A stretch of DNA of 64,000 bases from assembly GCF_900114995.1 (NCBI RefSeq), contig NZ_FOUX01000005.1, positions 372,001 through 436,000 of the forward strand, given 5' to 3'. Positions 25,481-34,688 of the stretch are shown one piece after another; the first letter of the stretch is position 1; every line of letters begins with the position of its first letter. Made by a program: the position numbers and the translations under genes. Below the pieces are notes generated by a model. That model saw only the letters and a program-made list of their open reading frames with translations. It did not search any database and had not been told where the DNA came from. Source of the stretch: Chitinophaga sp. YR627. GTDB lineage: Bacteria > Bacteroidota > Bacteroidia > Chitinophagales > Chitinophagaceae.

Positions 25481-25555
25481 GGTGATTGAGGGGTCTCGAA
25501 CCCCCGACCCTCAGAACCACAATCTGATGCTCTAACCAACTGAGCTACAACCACC
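25481..25555 (-). tRNA. tRNA-His (anticodon GTG)
   Basis: The minus strand folds as a complete tRNA: an extra 5' G opposite discriminator C73 (the tRNA-His identity pair), acceptor GTGGTTG/CAATCAC, D arm GCTCAGTTGGTTAGAGC, anticodon loop TTGTGGT closed by TCAGA/TCTGA, and T arm with GGTTCGAGA. The CCA end is not encoded (CGG follows). Confidence 0.96.
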
Positions 25556-25663
25556 GTTTGTGTGACCGTTTTGTTTCGATCGGGATGCAAATATAGGAAA
25601 ATACTTTACGAAGTTCCAAATAATTTCTTCTTTCTTTGTGAAATAAATTAAAAAATAGCATCG

Positions 25664-26224
25664 ATGTCTTTATACTTCATTCCGCTCTTAACCGCTCTGG
25701 CAGGCTGGTTCACAAACAAAATAACCATCTCGTTACTGCTGAATATTTTTTCAAAAAAGCAACAACAATTTGCTGATCAGGTAGCAGATTTTGTCTCAAA
25801 ACAACTTTTTTCCTTCGAAGATATCCGTCGTCAGTTAGCAGAACCGGAGAAAATAAAAAGTATGATCCCGGTAGTTGAAGTACATATGGATACTTTTCTG
25901 CGGGAAAAATTACCAGAAGCGATGCCCGTTTTTAAAATGTTCATCGGAGACAGCACGATCCAACAGGTAAAAAAGGTATTGGTCGCAGAACTGGACAACA
26001 TGTTTCCCGAAATTATTGATCAGTATCTGCAGCACACAGCAAAAGAGCTGGATGTACAGCAGTTGATCAGCAGGAAAATAATGGGCATTTCCGGCGAACA
26101 GTTAAAAGCACAGATCAAATGTTCATTAAAGAAAGAACTGCGTCTCGCAGAACTGGCGGGTGCGCTTTTCGGCCTTGTAATAGGATTGTTACAGCTCATG
26201 ATTGCCCTACACCACAGTAACTGA
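25664..26224 (+). CDS. DUF445 family membrane-associated protein
   Basis: This 186-residue protein starts with the DUF445 signature: a hydrophobic helix containing GWFTNKITISLLLNIF, where the G-W-x-T-N-x-[IV]-A/T motif is diagnostic. The middle helical region (KQLFSFEDIRRQLAEPEKIK) and a C-terminal span (LAGALFGLVIGLLQLMIAL) complete the family topology. It is short compared with the ~400-residue members and resembles the compact YheB-like form. Its function is unknown in the whole family. It is monocistronic, divergent from tRNA-His. Confidence 0.85.
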   Translation: MSLYFIPLLTALAGWFTNKITISLLLNIFSKKQQQFADQVADFVSKQLFSFEDIRRQLAEPEKIKSMIPVVEVHMDTFLREKLPEAMPVFKMFIGDSTIQQVKKVLVAELDNMFPEIIDQYLQHTAKELDVQQLISRKIMGISGEQLKAQIKCSLKKELRLAELAGALFGLVIGLLQLMIALHHSN

Positions 26225-26319
26225 CCATTCATCATAAATAGCAATACTTTCTATATGAGATAAATATTTTTGTCTCTGGTCTCAACAATTTAGGTCTCAA
26301 TTAACAACCCTTACCCTGC

Positions 26320-28800
26320 ATGCTGAAACGTTTGCTGCTGTCAGCGTTACTATGCTATGCCGGTACAGCTATCGCTCAAACCGGTCCTAATTCCGCAAAA
26401 CTTGTTGGTAAAGCAGTAGATGCTGTTACCGGCAAACCTGTTGAATATGCTTCTGTTGTATTATTACATCCACAGGACTCCTCCGTGGTCACCGGTATGT
26501 ATACCCAGCCAGATGGCGACTTTACCTTCAACAAGGTTGCCGAAGGCAACTATGTATTGCGTGTCACTTTTATGGGATACGACAAACTCGTGAAAGCCGT
26601 AAAGGTGGTACCCAACAAACCCACGCAGTTTGTAGGTACCGTAAGATTACAACCTGCCGGCAAGGTACTGGCTACAGTAGAGATCAAATCTGAGAAACCC
26701 GCATTTTCCATGCAGATAGACCGCCAGGTATTTGACGCCGGCAGTATGATCACGGCGGAAGGCGGCACAGGAACAGATGTATTAAAGAATGTACCCAGCG
26801 TAGATATTGATATTGATGATAACATTACACTGCGGGGTAAGAGCGTAACGATCTATGTAGATGGCAAGCCCTCTCCTTTCGGAGACGCAAAGACAGCCTT
26901 ACAGATGATCCCTGCATCTACCATTGACAGAGTAGAAGTGATCAACAATCCTTCCGCCAAATTTGAGGCGCAGGGCGGCGGCGGTATTATTAATATCGTA
27001 CTGAAAAAGGATAAAGCGATCGGTTATAATGTGATGTTCAGTGCCGGTGTAGCTACCCGCGGACAATTAACCGGTAACGCAAATGCCAATCTGAGGATCC
27101 GGAAATTTAACTTCTTCGCCAACTACAACGGCAGGTATGAAAGAACAGTAGGATCGGGCTACAGCAACCGCCAGAACCTGATAGTGGATAGCGCCGGTAC
27201 CGCATTTTTTACACAGGACAGCCGGAATAAGAACAGCAATGGCGGCAATGGCGGCCGTATCGGACTGGATTATTTCCTGGATGATTACAACACCTTTACC
27301 ATCGCACAGGGTCTGAACCTCAATACCGGCAACAGTGCAGATGATATTATGCTGGACTACCTGGATTCCAAAAGACAGGCCATCAAAAACGGCGAACGTC
27401 ATAATAGCAGCGATTACCGCAGTCCGAACAACAATACCAGTCTGAACTTCCGCCATACGACCGACAAACAGAACGAGGAATGGACGGCGTACATCAGCTA
27501 CAGTAATAATAAGAGCAGGAATAACAGTAACTACAATACCCTGTACAAGTTTGCCAACGGTACGCCCGATGACCATGATATACAGCGTAATGTGGGCAAT
27601 TCGCAGAATCAGTTCTGGAACATACAGACCGACTATACCACGCCGATAGGTACAAAAGGCAAATTCGAGACAGGTGCAAAGGTAACCCTGCGTAGCAATG
27701 ACAATGACTACATTGCCGAATTGTTCAACCAGACGAACCAGCAGTTTGAACAAAGCCAGAACCTTTCCAATACTTATTATTATAAAGAGGACATTTATGG
27801 CGGCTATTTCAACTTTTCCAATGCGATCGGTAACCTGGGCTACCAGGTGGGCGCCCGTGTGGAACAGGCCTATCTCCATGGCTTCTCCTATACAAGGGAC
27901 ACTTCTGTGAATAACCGTTTCCTGAACGTATTTCCAAGTGTTTTCCTGAAGTATAACCTGCCGCATAACGAGAACCAGAGCCTGATATTCAACTATTCTA
28001 CCAGGGTCGATAGACCAGGGTTTGATCAGTTGCTGCCTTATGTCAACAACTCTGATCCGCAGAATATCCGGGTAGGTAATCCTGAACTGAAGCCTTCCCT
28101 GACCCATAAATTTGAAGCGAATTATTCCAGATATTTCCCTAATACCAAAGATTACCTGAGTACAGGGGTTTATTATTCGCAGGCAAATGATGACATCGAT
28201 CGTATCAGTTTGCTGGATACGACAACTGGTGTAACCACCACCCGTCCGATGAACCTGGCGACAGACAAGGACTGGGGAGCCAATTTCACCTATAACCTGC
28301 ATATCATCCCGCGCTGGAACGTGACCACCAACCTGAATATGGAGTACAGCAAGCTGACAGGGGCCAATGTAAATAATGAGTATGTGACTTATGGCATTAC
28401 AGTCAATTCCAACGTCAGACTGCCAGGAAAGGTAAGTATGCAGGTGAACGGACATTACCGTTCTCCACGGGTACAGCCACAGGGTACCTTCAAAGCGATG
28501 AACGGGGTAGATATGGGTATCAGGAAAGAAATGCTGAAAAACAATGCGTTAGCGATTTCTCTGAATATCACGGATGTATTGAATACCCAGAATTACAGTT
28601 CGCATTACGAGACGGATGCTTTCATACAGGATTATACCCGTAAAAGAACCACCCGCTTCATCCGTCTGAACATACGGTACCGTTTTGGTAAAATGGATCC
28701 GGATATGTTTAAGAAAAAGAAGAAACAGGAGGTACCAGAAGAGGAAGCGGATGACAAGGATAAGGAGAAAGATAAAAAACCTGCTGACAGCAGGTTATAA
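26320..28800 (+). CDS. TonB-dependent-receptor-like outer membrane barrel protein with carboxypeptidase-like regulatory domain
   Basis: This 826-residue protein has a signal peptide (LLLSALLCYAGTAIAQ). A CarboxypepD_reg-like domain follows (~25-115, GKAVDAVTGKPVEYASVVLL). The plug domain has GTDVLKNVPSVDIDIDDNI, VTIYVDGKPSPFG and VEVINNPSAKFEAQGGGGII. A large outer-membrane barrel of the OMP_b-brl_3 type ends with RFIRLNIRYRFG and a Lys/Glu-rich tail. The tail after the last strand (KKKKKQEVPEEEADDKDKEK) is unusual for a barrel, which normally ends on the strand. No SusD or sigma/anti-sigma partner is adjacent. Substrate unknown. Confidence 0.9.
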   Translation: MLKRLLLSALLCYAGTAIAQTGPNSAKLVGKAVDAVTGKPVEYASVVLLHPQDSSVVTGMYTQPDGDFTFNKVAEGNYVLRVTFMGYDKLVKAVKVVPNKPTQFVGTVRLQPAGKVLATVEIKSEKPAFSMQIDRQVFDAGSMITAEGGTGTDVLKNVPSVDIDIDDNITLRGKSVTIYVDGKPSPFGDAKTALQMIPASTIDRVEVINNPSAKFEAQGGGGIINIVLKKDKAIGYNVMFSAGVATRGQLTGNANANLRIRKFNFFANYNGRYERTVGSGYSNRQNLIVDSAGTAFFTQDSRNKNSNGGNGGRIGLDYFLDDYNTFTIAQGLNLNTGNSADDIMLDYLDSKRQAIKNGERHNSSDYRSPNNNTSLNFRHTTDKQNEEWTAYISYSNNKSRNNSNYNTLYKFANGTPDDHDIQRNVGNSQNQFWNIQTDYTTPIGTKGKFETGAKVTLRSNDNDYIAELFNQTNQQFEQSQNLSNTYYYKEDIYGGYFNFSNAIGNLGYQVGARVEQAYLHGFSYTRDTSVNNRFLNVFPSVFLKYNLPHNENQSLIFNYSTRVDRPGFDQLLPYVNNSDPQNIRVGNPELKPSLTHKFEANYSRYFPNTKDYLSTGVYYSQANDDIDRISLLDTTTGVTTTRPMNLATDKDWGANFTYNLHIIPRWNVTTNLNMEYSKLTGANVNNEYVTYGITVNSNVRLPGKVSMQVNGHYRSPRVQPQGTFKAMNGVDMGIRKEMLKNNALAISLNITDVLNTQNYSSHYETDAFIQDYTRKRTTRFIRLNIRYRFGKMDPDMFKKKKKQEVPEEEADDKDKEKDKKPADSRL

Positions 28801-29451
28801 TGTCTTACCTGCCAGCATAGGAACAAAGGAAAAGTTATCGAACATTTCCTGATCGTAGTCCGTTTCACTGACTTTGGTGATGCGCAGCATACGCTGTACT
28901 TCCTGACCACCCACCGGAATGACCATTTTTCCACCAATTTTCATCTGTTGCAGTAGTTTTTCGGGTATCTGAGGGGCGGCGGCCGTTACCAGCACCTTGT
29001 CAAAAGGGGCGTAGGTAGGTAGTCCTTCATAACCATCTCCGTAAAAGAAGCGGAGGGTCGGGTATTTTGACTTAAACGGGAATTGCTTTACCTGGTCAAA
29101 TAATTTCTTCTGACGTTCAATCGTGAATACATTCACTTTCAGCTCTCCCAGCACACAAGCCTGGTAGCCGCTGCCTGTTCCTATTTCAAGTACTTTTTCA
29201 TAGGGTTTCAGTTCCAGTAACTGGGACTGGTACGCTACGGTATAGGGTTGGGAAATGGTCTGCCCTTCCCCGATGGGGAAAGCCCTGTCTTCGTAGGCAA
29301 TGCCTTCAAATGCTGTATCCAGGAAAAAATGCCGTGGGATGTTGTTGATAGCTGTTAATACGTTTTCGTCAGTAATGCCCTTTTGTCGGATACTATCGAC
29401 CAGCTGCCTGCGCAATCCTTTTTGCTTATAAGAATCTTCGAACCGCCTCAT
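28795..29451 (-). CDS. pcm: Protein-L-isoaspartate O-methyltransferase
   Basis: This 218-residue enzyme repairs isoaspartyl residues in aged proteins using SAM. Visible motifs are the family N terminus (KGLRRQLVDSIRQKGITDENVL, AINNIPRHFFLD), AYEDRAFPIGEGQTISQPY containing the substrate-binding loop, and motif I VLEIGTGSGYQACVLGEL. Later come YGDGYEGLPTYAPFDKVLVT and MVIPVGGQEVQ. The ATG at 29451 (MRRFEDSY) was preferred over an in-frame one at 29469. Its stop codon overlaps the 3' end of the convergent barrel gene by 6 nt. Confidence 0.95.
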   Translation of the reverse strand: MRRFEDSYKQKGLRRQLVDSIRQKGITDENVLTAINNIPRHFFLDTAFEGIAYEDRAFPIGEGQTISQPYTVAYQSQLLELKPYEKVLEIGTGSGYQACVLGELKVNVFTIERQKKLFDQVKQFPFKSKYPTLRFFYGDGYEGLPTYAPFDKVLVTAAAPQIPEKLLQQMKIGGKMVIPVGGQEVQRMLRITKVSETDYDQEMFDNFSFVPMLAGKTL

Positions 29452-29648
29452 AGGCGCAAAATTAACCAATAGACAGAATTTTTAACTATGTGTGGAATAT
29501 TTCCTATTTATCAACATCCTCTTTTTTAGGAGCGGCAGAGTTGGTTTGAAAATTGCTGAGTCTTTTACCCGGTTTTATTTTGTCCGGATTTTAGCTTTAA
29601 TTTACAAACTTGTTTTTGATAAATAAGAAAACAAACCTCAATCGTTCT

Positions 29649-31373
29649 ATGGATAATATTATTGAAAGTAAGGTATCACAGTGGCTGGATGGCCAATTTG
29701 ACGCGGATACCGTAGCCGCAGTCAAAAAATTGCAGCAGGAGAACCCCGATGAACTGGCCGACGCATTCTACCGCAACCTGGAATTTGGAACAGGTGGTCT
29801 ACGCGGAATCATGGGCGTAGGTACAAACCGTATGAATAAATATACGGTAGGTATGGCTACTCAGGGATTTGCCAACTATCTGAAACAGACCTTCACCGGA
29901 GAGATCAAATTCGCTATTGCGCATGATAGCCGTAACAATAGCCGTTACTTCGCAGAAGTAGCCGCTAATGTACTGGCAGCCAATGGTATTAAAGTATTTC
30001 TCTTCGAAAGCCTCCGTCCTACGCCGGAACTGTCTTTCGCTATCCGTCACCTGTCCGCCAATGGTGGTATCGTACTGACAGCGTCTCACAACCCGAAAGA
30101 GTACAACGGTTACAAGGCTTACTGGAACGATGGCGCCCAGCTGGTACCTCCACACGACAAAAATGTTATCCGTGAAGTAGAAAAGATCGCTTCTGTTGAT
30201 GAGGTGAAATGGTCCGGCGGAGAAGCTAATATCACCCTGATAGGTAAAGAGGTGGATGAAGCTTATCTCCAGATGCTAAAAGGACTGAGCATCCAGCCGG
30301 ATGTTATTAAAGAACAGCACGACCTTAAAATAGTATATACCCCGATCCACGGTACCGGTATCACGCTGGCGCCTGAGATCCTGAAACGTTACGGTTTCAC
30401 CAATGTACACGTGGTAGAAGAGCAGTCTACTCCGGATGGTAACTTCCCTACGGTAGTATACCCTAACCCGGAAGAATCTGAAGCTATGAGCATTGGTCTG
30501 AAGAAAGCAAAAGAACTGGACGCGGCGATCCTCCTGGGTACCGATCCGGATTCTGACCGTGTAGGTATTGCTGTGAAAGACCTGAAAGGCGAATGGGTAC
30601 TGCTGAATGGTAACCAGACGGCGGTATTGCTGTTCAACTATATTATAGAAGGCCGCAGACAGAAAGGACTGGCAGGTAGCACAGACTACGTTTGTAAGAC
30701 TGTCGTTACTTCTGATCTGATCGATGTATTCGCAGCACAGAACAACGTAAAATGCTATAACGTACTGACCGGCTTCAAATGGATCGCTGATCTGATCAGA
30801 GAGAAAGAAGGTAAAGAGAAGTTCATTTGTGGTGGTGAGGAGTCTTATGGTTATATGATCGGTGACAACGTACGTGATAAAGACGCTATCGCCTCTGTAG
30901 CCCTGATCTGTGAAATGGCTGCTTATGCGGCGAGCCAGGGAAGATCACTGTATGAACAACTGATAGATATCTACGTAAAATACGGTTATTATAAAGAGAA
31001 TCTGATCTCCATTACCAAGAAAGGAATGAAAGGTGCAGAGGAAATCGCTGATATGATGCGTGGTTATCGTGAGAACCCACCAACCACTATCAACAGTTCC
31101 AAAGTTGTTACTTTATATGACTATGAACTGCAACAGGTGAAATCACTGGCTAACGGTGAAGTGAAGCCGATCAATCTGCCTAAATCCAATGTACTGCAGT
31201 TTGTACTGGAAGATGGCAGCAAGATCTCTGCACGTCCTTCAGGTACAGAACCAAAGATCAAGTTCTACTTCAGCGTAAACCAGGCACTGGAAAATGCGGC
31301 TGGCTTTGATGCTGCAACAAAGGCACTGGATCAGAAAGTGGAGAATATCATTAAAGATATGAAGCTGAAATAA
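29649..31373 (+). CDS. Phospho-sugar mutase (phosphoglucomutase/phosphomannomutase family)
   Basis: This 574-residue alpha-D-phosphohexomutase interconverts hexose 1- and 6-phosphates. The four family sites are all present: the phosphoserine loop TASHNPKEYNGYKAYW (Ser146), the Mg-binding loop GTDPDSDRVGI (~residues 297-307), the sugar-specificity loop GGEESYGYMIGD (~395-406) and the phosphate-binding loop RPSGTEPKIKFY (from R529). The GEESYG form is typical of glucose-type enzymes. The start at 29649 (MDNIIESKV) is preferred; an upstream in-frame start at 29610 lacks homology. Cytosolic, monocistronic. Confidence 0.95.
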   Translation: MDNIIESKVSQWLDGQFDADTVAAVKKLQQENPDELADAFYRNLEFGTGGLRGIMGVGTNRMNKYTVGMATQGFANYLKQTFTGEIKFAIAHDSRNNSRYFAEVAANVLAANGIKVFLFESLRPTPELSFAIRHLSANGGIVLTASHNPKEYNGYKAYWNDGAQLVPPHDKNVIREVEKIASVDEVKWSGGEANITLIGKEVDEAYLQMLKGLSIQPDVIKEQHDLKIVYTPIHGTGITLAPEILKRYGFTNVHVVEEQSTPDGNFPTVVYPNPEESEAMSIGLKKAKELDAAILLGTDPDSDRVGIAVKDLKGEWVLLNGNQTAVLLFNYIIEGRRQKGLAGSTDYVCKTVVTSDLIDVFAAQNNVKCYNVLTGFKWIADLIREKEGKEKFICGGEESYGYMIGDNVRDKDAIASVALICEMAAYAASQGRSLYEQLIDIYVKYGYYKENLISITKKGMKGAEEIADMMRGYRENPPTTINSSKVVTLYDYELQQVKSLANGEVKPINLPKSNVLQFVLEDGSKISARPSGTEPKIKFYFSVNQALENAAGFDAATKALDQKVENIIKDMKLK

Positions 31374-31390
31374 GCTTCCACATAAAAGAC

Positions 31391-31430
31391 AGTCCCGGTA
31401 CGACCTTACAGGAGGTACCGGGACTTTTTA
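31391..31430 (+). terminator. Rho-independent terminator
   Basis: Perfect 11-bp stem AGTCCCGGTAC / GTACCGGGACT followed by TTTTTATTT, 17 nt after the mutase stop. Confidence 0.9.
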
Positions 31431-31453
31431 TTTGCTGGATGATTAGTAGTCAG

Positions 31454-31960
31454 TTATACGAGATAGGCAGACTTGATCTCCTCTTCTTCCATTTCCACCA
31501 TTACCATATCCTGGAGTGTCGTTGCCAGGGAATAACCCACGAAATCAACTGATAAAGGGAAAGATTTATGCTTACGGTCAACCAGTACAGCGGTCTGGAT
31601 CTTCCTGGGCAGGAACTGCAGGAAGGGTTTCAGGGCATATAGCATGGTACGTCCGGAGTTAGCCACATCATCAATCAGCACGACCACTTTCCCATTGAAA
31701 TCTATTTCTTCGGAGAGCGTTACCCCTTCAGGACGCTGTTTATTCAGGTCCAGACGCAGTAATTTGATCTGCAGCGGAGATATCTCCTGCAGGATCTTCG
31801 CAATTTTCTCTGCTAGTATCATTCCCCTGTCCCAGATACCGGTGATGATAATTTCCTGTTCATCACTGTTATGTTCATAGATCTCGTAAGCGATACGTTT
31901 GATCTTTTTCTCTATCACATCCTGGGTCAGGATCACGTTCTTAGTTTCCATATTGGTCAT
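31454..31960 (-). CDS. Phosphoribosyltransferase-fold protein (PyrR-like)
   Basis: This 168-residue protein is a type I PRTase. The PRPP-binding loop is VVVLIDDVANSGRTM, with the two acidic residues and the S/T-G-R-T stretch. The N-terminal helix begins VILTQDVIEKKIKRIAYEIY and the first loop is ITGIWDRGMILAEKIA, as in PyrR (I..GI..RG). PyrR acts as UMP-sensing attenuation regulator and/or uracil PRTase, but this lineage is often annotated only as phosphoribosyltransferase. An internal ATG at 31951 is an alternative start. No pyrimidine genes adjoin it. Confidence 0.85.
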   Translation of the reverse strand: MTNMETKNVILTQDVIEKKIKRIAYEIYEHNSDEQEIIITGIWDRGMILAEKIAKILQEISPLQIKLLRLDLNKQRPEGVTLSEEIDFNGKVVVLIDDVANSGRTMLYALKPFLQFLPRKIQTAVLVDRKHKSFPLSVDFVGYSLATTLQDMVMVEMEEEEIKSAYLV

Positions 31961-32070
31961 TTAAGCGAAGTAAAATTAGGAAAAAGAGTCCATAGTCAAC
32001 AAGACCTGAGCGATGGATGATCATCTATTTTTCGTTACATTGCTATAAATTAGGAAGTCAAATCTGACGT

Positions 32071-33393
32071 ATGCATATAATTCAGGAGCTTTTATTTGTA
32101 ATTGCCTTTGGCATTGCTGTATACCTGTTTTACAGAAAGGCCAGCCAGATCAGGCAAAACATACTGCTTGGCAGGGATGTATCACTCAATGACGAACCTG
32201 CCGCACGCTGGCAGAATGTACTGTTACTCGCATTCGGACAGAAGAAGATGTTTCGTAACCCCCTGGTTGCTGTCCTTCACTTTTTCGTATATGCGGGTTT
32301 TGTCATCATCAATGTGGAAATCCTGGAGATCATCCTGGATGGTATTCTTGGCAAACACCGGTTGTTCGCTCCTCTGCTGGGAGGATTGTACCCTGTACTG
32401 ATCGGTTGTTTTGAGATACTGGCAGCGCTGGTAATGATCGGTTGTGCGATCTTCCTGGTGCGCAGGAACATTGTACGGGTAAAACGCCTGAATCAGCATG
32501 AGCTGGATGGATGGCCCCGTTCTGACGCCAATTACATCCTGATCACCGAGATCGTCCTGATGTTGTTGTTCCTCACCATGAACACGGCGGATCAGGCATT
32601 ACAACTGCATGGGCACGAACACTATATCAATACCGGCGCCTTCTGGGTGAGCGGTAATTTCGTGTCGCTGTTCAGCGGATTGTCCGACAGTACCCTGGTA
32701 GCTATAGAACGAGGTTGCTGGTGGTTGCACATACTGGGCATCCTGGCATTCCTGAATTACCTCCCTTACTCCAAACACCTACACATCATCCTGGCATTCC
32801 CTAATGCCTATTATGCGGACCTCCGTCCTAAAGGGAAAATGGAAAACATGCCGGCTGTGCAGAAAGAGGTACAGCTCATGTTACAGCCGGAACTGGCGGC
32901 TAATGAAGCGCCAGCTACCGATATTCCTAAGTTTGGCGCCAAAGACGTACCTGACCTTACCTGGAAGAACTTACTCGATGCCTATAGCTGTACTGAATGT
33001 GGCCGCTGTACGGCTGCCTGTCCGGCGAACATTACTGGCAAGAAACTGTCTCCCCGTAAGATCATGATGGATACCCGTGACCGTGCTGAGGAGATTGGTC
33101 TGCAGATAGCAAAGAACGGCTCCTTTAGCGAAGATGGTAAAACCCTGCTCCGCGATTATATTTCTGAAGAAGAACTCCGCGCCTGTACGTCCTGCAATGC
33201 CTGTGTACAGGAGTGTCCCGTAAGTATTAATCCACTGCACATCATCCTGCAACTGCGCCGTCACCTCGTCATGGAAGAATCCAGTGCGCCGCAGGAATGG
33301 AATATGATGTTCAGCAACATCGAAAACAACATGGCCCCCTGGAAAATGAGTCCGGACGACAGGGACAAATGGGCCGTGGAAATGAATGGATAA
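32071..33393 (+). CDS. Membrane (Fe-S) oxidoreductase: NarI-like span domain with two 4Fe-4S clusters
   Basis: This 440-residue protein has about six hydrophobic spans in residues 1-255, with His residues spaced as in NarI/HdrE-type heme b subunits (VAVLHFFVYAGFVIINVEIL, WWLHILGILAFLNYLPYSKH). A soluble domain then carries two cluster-binding motifs, CTECGRCTAACP (~residue 310) and CTSCNACVQECP (~residue 375). It is the membrane partner of the next gene (27 nt later), which supplies CCG domains. Together they equal, as two polypeptides, the electron-transfer-flavoprotein:menaquinone oxidoreductase (EMO) type of complex that passes electrons from ETF to quinone. The assignment to ETF is inferred. 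Confidence 0.85.
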   Translation: MHIIQELLFVIAFGIAVYLFYRKASQIRQNILLGRDVSLNDEPAARWQNVLLLAFGQKKMFRNPLVAVLHFFVYAGFVIINVEILEIILDGILGKHRLFAPLLGGLYPVLIGCFEILAALVMIGCAIFLVRRNIVRVKRLNQHELDGWPRSDANYILITEIVLMLLFLTMNTADQALQLHGHEHYINTGAFWVSGNFVSLFSGLSDSTLVAIERGCWWLHILGILAFLNYLPYSKHLHIILAFPNAYYADLRPKGKMENMPAVQKEVQLMLQPELAANEAPATDIPKFGAKDVPDLTWKNLLDAYSCTECGRCTAACPANITGKKLSPRKIMMDTRDRAEEIGLQIAKNGSFSEDGKTLLRDYISEEELRACTSCNACVQECPVSINPLHIILQLRRHLVMEESSAPQEWNMMFSNIENNMAPWKMSPDDRDKWAVEMNG

Positions 33394-33420
33394 TAGCGTT
33401 AAACTGATAACTGATATAAC

Positions 33421-34200
33421 ATGCAAATAAAAACGATGGCCGAATACTTCGCCAATGGCGAAACCCCTGAAATCCTGTTTTGGGTGGGCTGTGCCGGCAG
33501 TTTTGATCAACGTGCGCAGAAAATCACCAAAGCCTTTGCCACTATCCTTGATAAAGTCGGAATCCGTTTTGCAATACTCGGTAAAGAAGAAAGCTGCACC
33601 GGTGATCCGGCCCGCAGAGCGGGCAATGAATTCATCTTCCAGATGATGGCCCAGAACAATATCGCTGTACTGAATGGTTATGAAGTGAAAAAGATCGTTA
33701 CGGCATGCCCCCATTGCTTTAATACACTCCGCAATGAATACCCTGAACTGGGCGGACATTATGAAGTCATACACCACGCGACCTACCTCCAGCAACTGAT
33801 TGACGAAGGAAAGATCCGGATGCAGGAAGGCGGTACCTTCAAAGGCCGCAAAATAACTTACCATGACTCCTGTTACCTGGGCCGTGCCAATAATATCTAT
33901 GAGGCACCCCGCAAGGTACTGGAAGCCCTGGACGCTGAACTGGTAGAAATGAAACGTTGCCGTAGCAATGGCCTTTGCTGTGGTGCAGGTGGTGCACAGA
34001 TGTTCAAGGAGGAAGAAAAAGGCAGCACCCGTATCAACTTCGAACGCGGAAAAGAAGCGATAGGAACAGGAGCGTCTGTGATTGCTGCGAATTGTCCCTT
34101 CTGTATGACCATGCTGACGGATGGCGTGAAAGAACAGGGTAAAGAAGACAGCGTACAGGTGCTGGATATCGCGGAAATGATCGCACAACAGATGCAATAA
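33421..34200 (+). CDS. CCG-domain (Fe-S) oxidoreductase subunit (HdrB/GlpC-like)
   Basis: This 259-residue cytosolic protein contains two cysteine-rich CCG-type domains. The first has WVGCAGSFDQRAQ, SCTGDPARRAGN and CPHCFNTL. The second has HDSCYLGRANNIYE, SNGLCCGAGGAQMF and NCPFCMTML. Heterodisulfide reductase subunit B and related quinone-linked oxidoreductases use such domains to bind non-cubane Fe-S clusters. It lies 27 nt after the membrane Fe-S subunit, so the two are very likely one complex. Electron donor unknown. Confidence 0.9.
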   Translation: MQIKTMAEYFANGETPEILFWVGCAGSFDQRAQKITKAFATILDKVGIRFAILGKEESCTGDPARRAGNEFIFQMMAQNNIAVLNGYEVKKIVTACPHCFNTLRNEYPELGGHYEVIHHATYLQQLIDEGKIRMQEGGTFKGRKITYHDSCYLGRANNIYEAPRKVLEALDAELVEMKRCRSNGLCCGAGGAQMFKEEEKGSTRINFERGKEAIGTGASVIAANCPFCMTMLTDGVKEQGKEDSVQVLDIAEMIAQQMQ

Positions 34201-34218
34201 CTCCATTCATCATATTCA

Positions 34219-34252
34219 TCCCCTGGAATGCCTCATTTCAGGGGATTTTTTA
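34219..34252 (+). terminator. Rho-independent terminator
   Basis: Stem CCCCTGGAAT / ATTTCAGGGG (one G-T pair) followed by ATTTTTTATT, 18 nt after the Fe-S operon. Confidence 0.85.
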
Positions 34253-34265
34253 TTATATTTTACTT

Positions 34266-34685
34266 ATGAAACTGTTATACACCCTTGCCATCCTTTTTTC
34301 CTGCTGTTCAGTACACGCACAGGAAATCGGCCTTTTCAATAAAGATGGAAAAGCCATTGCCTATATCGATACCAAAGATGAAATGTCAATATACCTTTAT
34401 GATGGCAAACCCGTTGCCTATATCGAGAAGGACAATGTATATGGCTTCAATGGTCAGCACCTCGGATGGTACGATAAAGGCTCAGTAAGAACGCATGAAG
34501 GAAAGATCATCGGCAGCACCAAAGAGGCTACCAACAGATATACACAGTATGAACCTTATAAAAGCTACAAACAGTACAAGCCATACAAAGCAAATCAAAG
34601 CTATCCACCGTATAAAGTGTATGGACAGTCAGACTGGACGGACGACTCCTTCGAAGAGCTACTCCTCAATGGCATAAAAAAGTAA
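34266..34685 (+). CDS. Small exported protein with beta-flower-type repeats
   Basis: This 139-residue protein has a signal peptide (LLYTLAILFSCCSVHAQ). Four short beta units then repeat the pattern L/I-x-x-x-D-G-K-x-I/V-A-Y-I (LFNKDGKAIAYI, IYLYDGKPVAYI, VYGFNGQHLGWY, VRTHEGKIIGST). This is the layout of the '4-fold beta flower' proteins. The C-terminal part is a low-complexity stretch of K-x-Y-K-x-Y-K-P-Y-K units. Role unknown. It is 3 nt before the next gene. Confidence 0.7.
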   Translation: MKLLYTLAILFSCCSVHAQEIGLFNKDGKAIAYIDTKDEMSIYLYDGKPVAYIEKDNVYGFNGQHLGWYDKGSVRTHEGKIIGSTKEATNRYTQYEPYKSYKQYKPYKANQSYPPYKVYGQSDWTDDSFEELLLNGIKK

Positions 34686-34688
34686 AAC

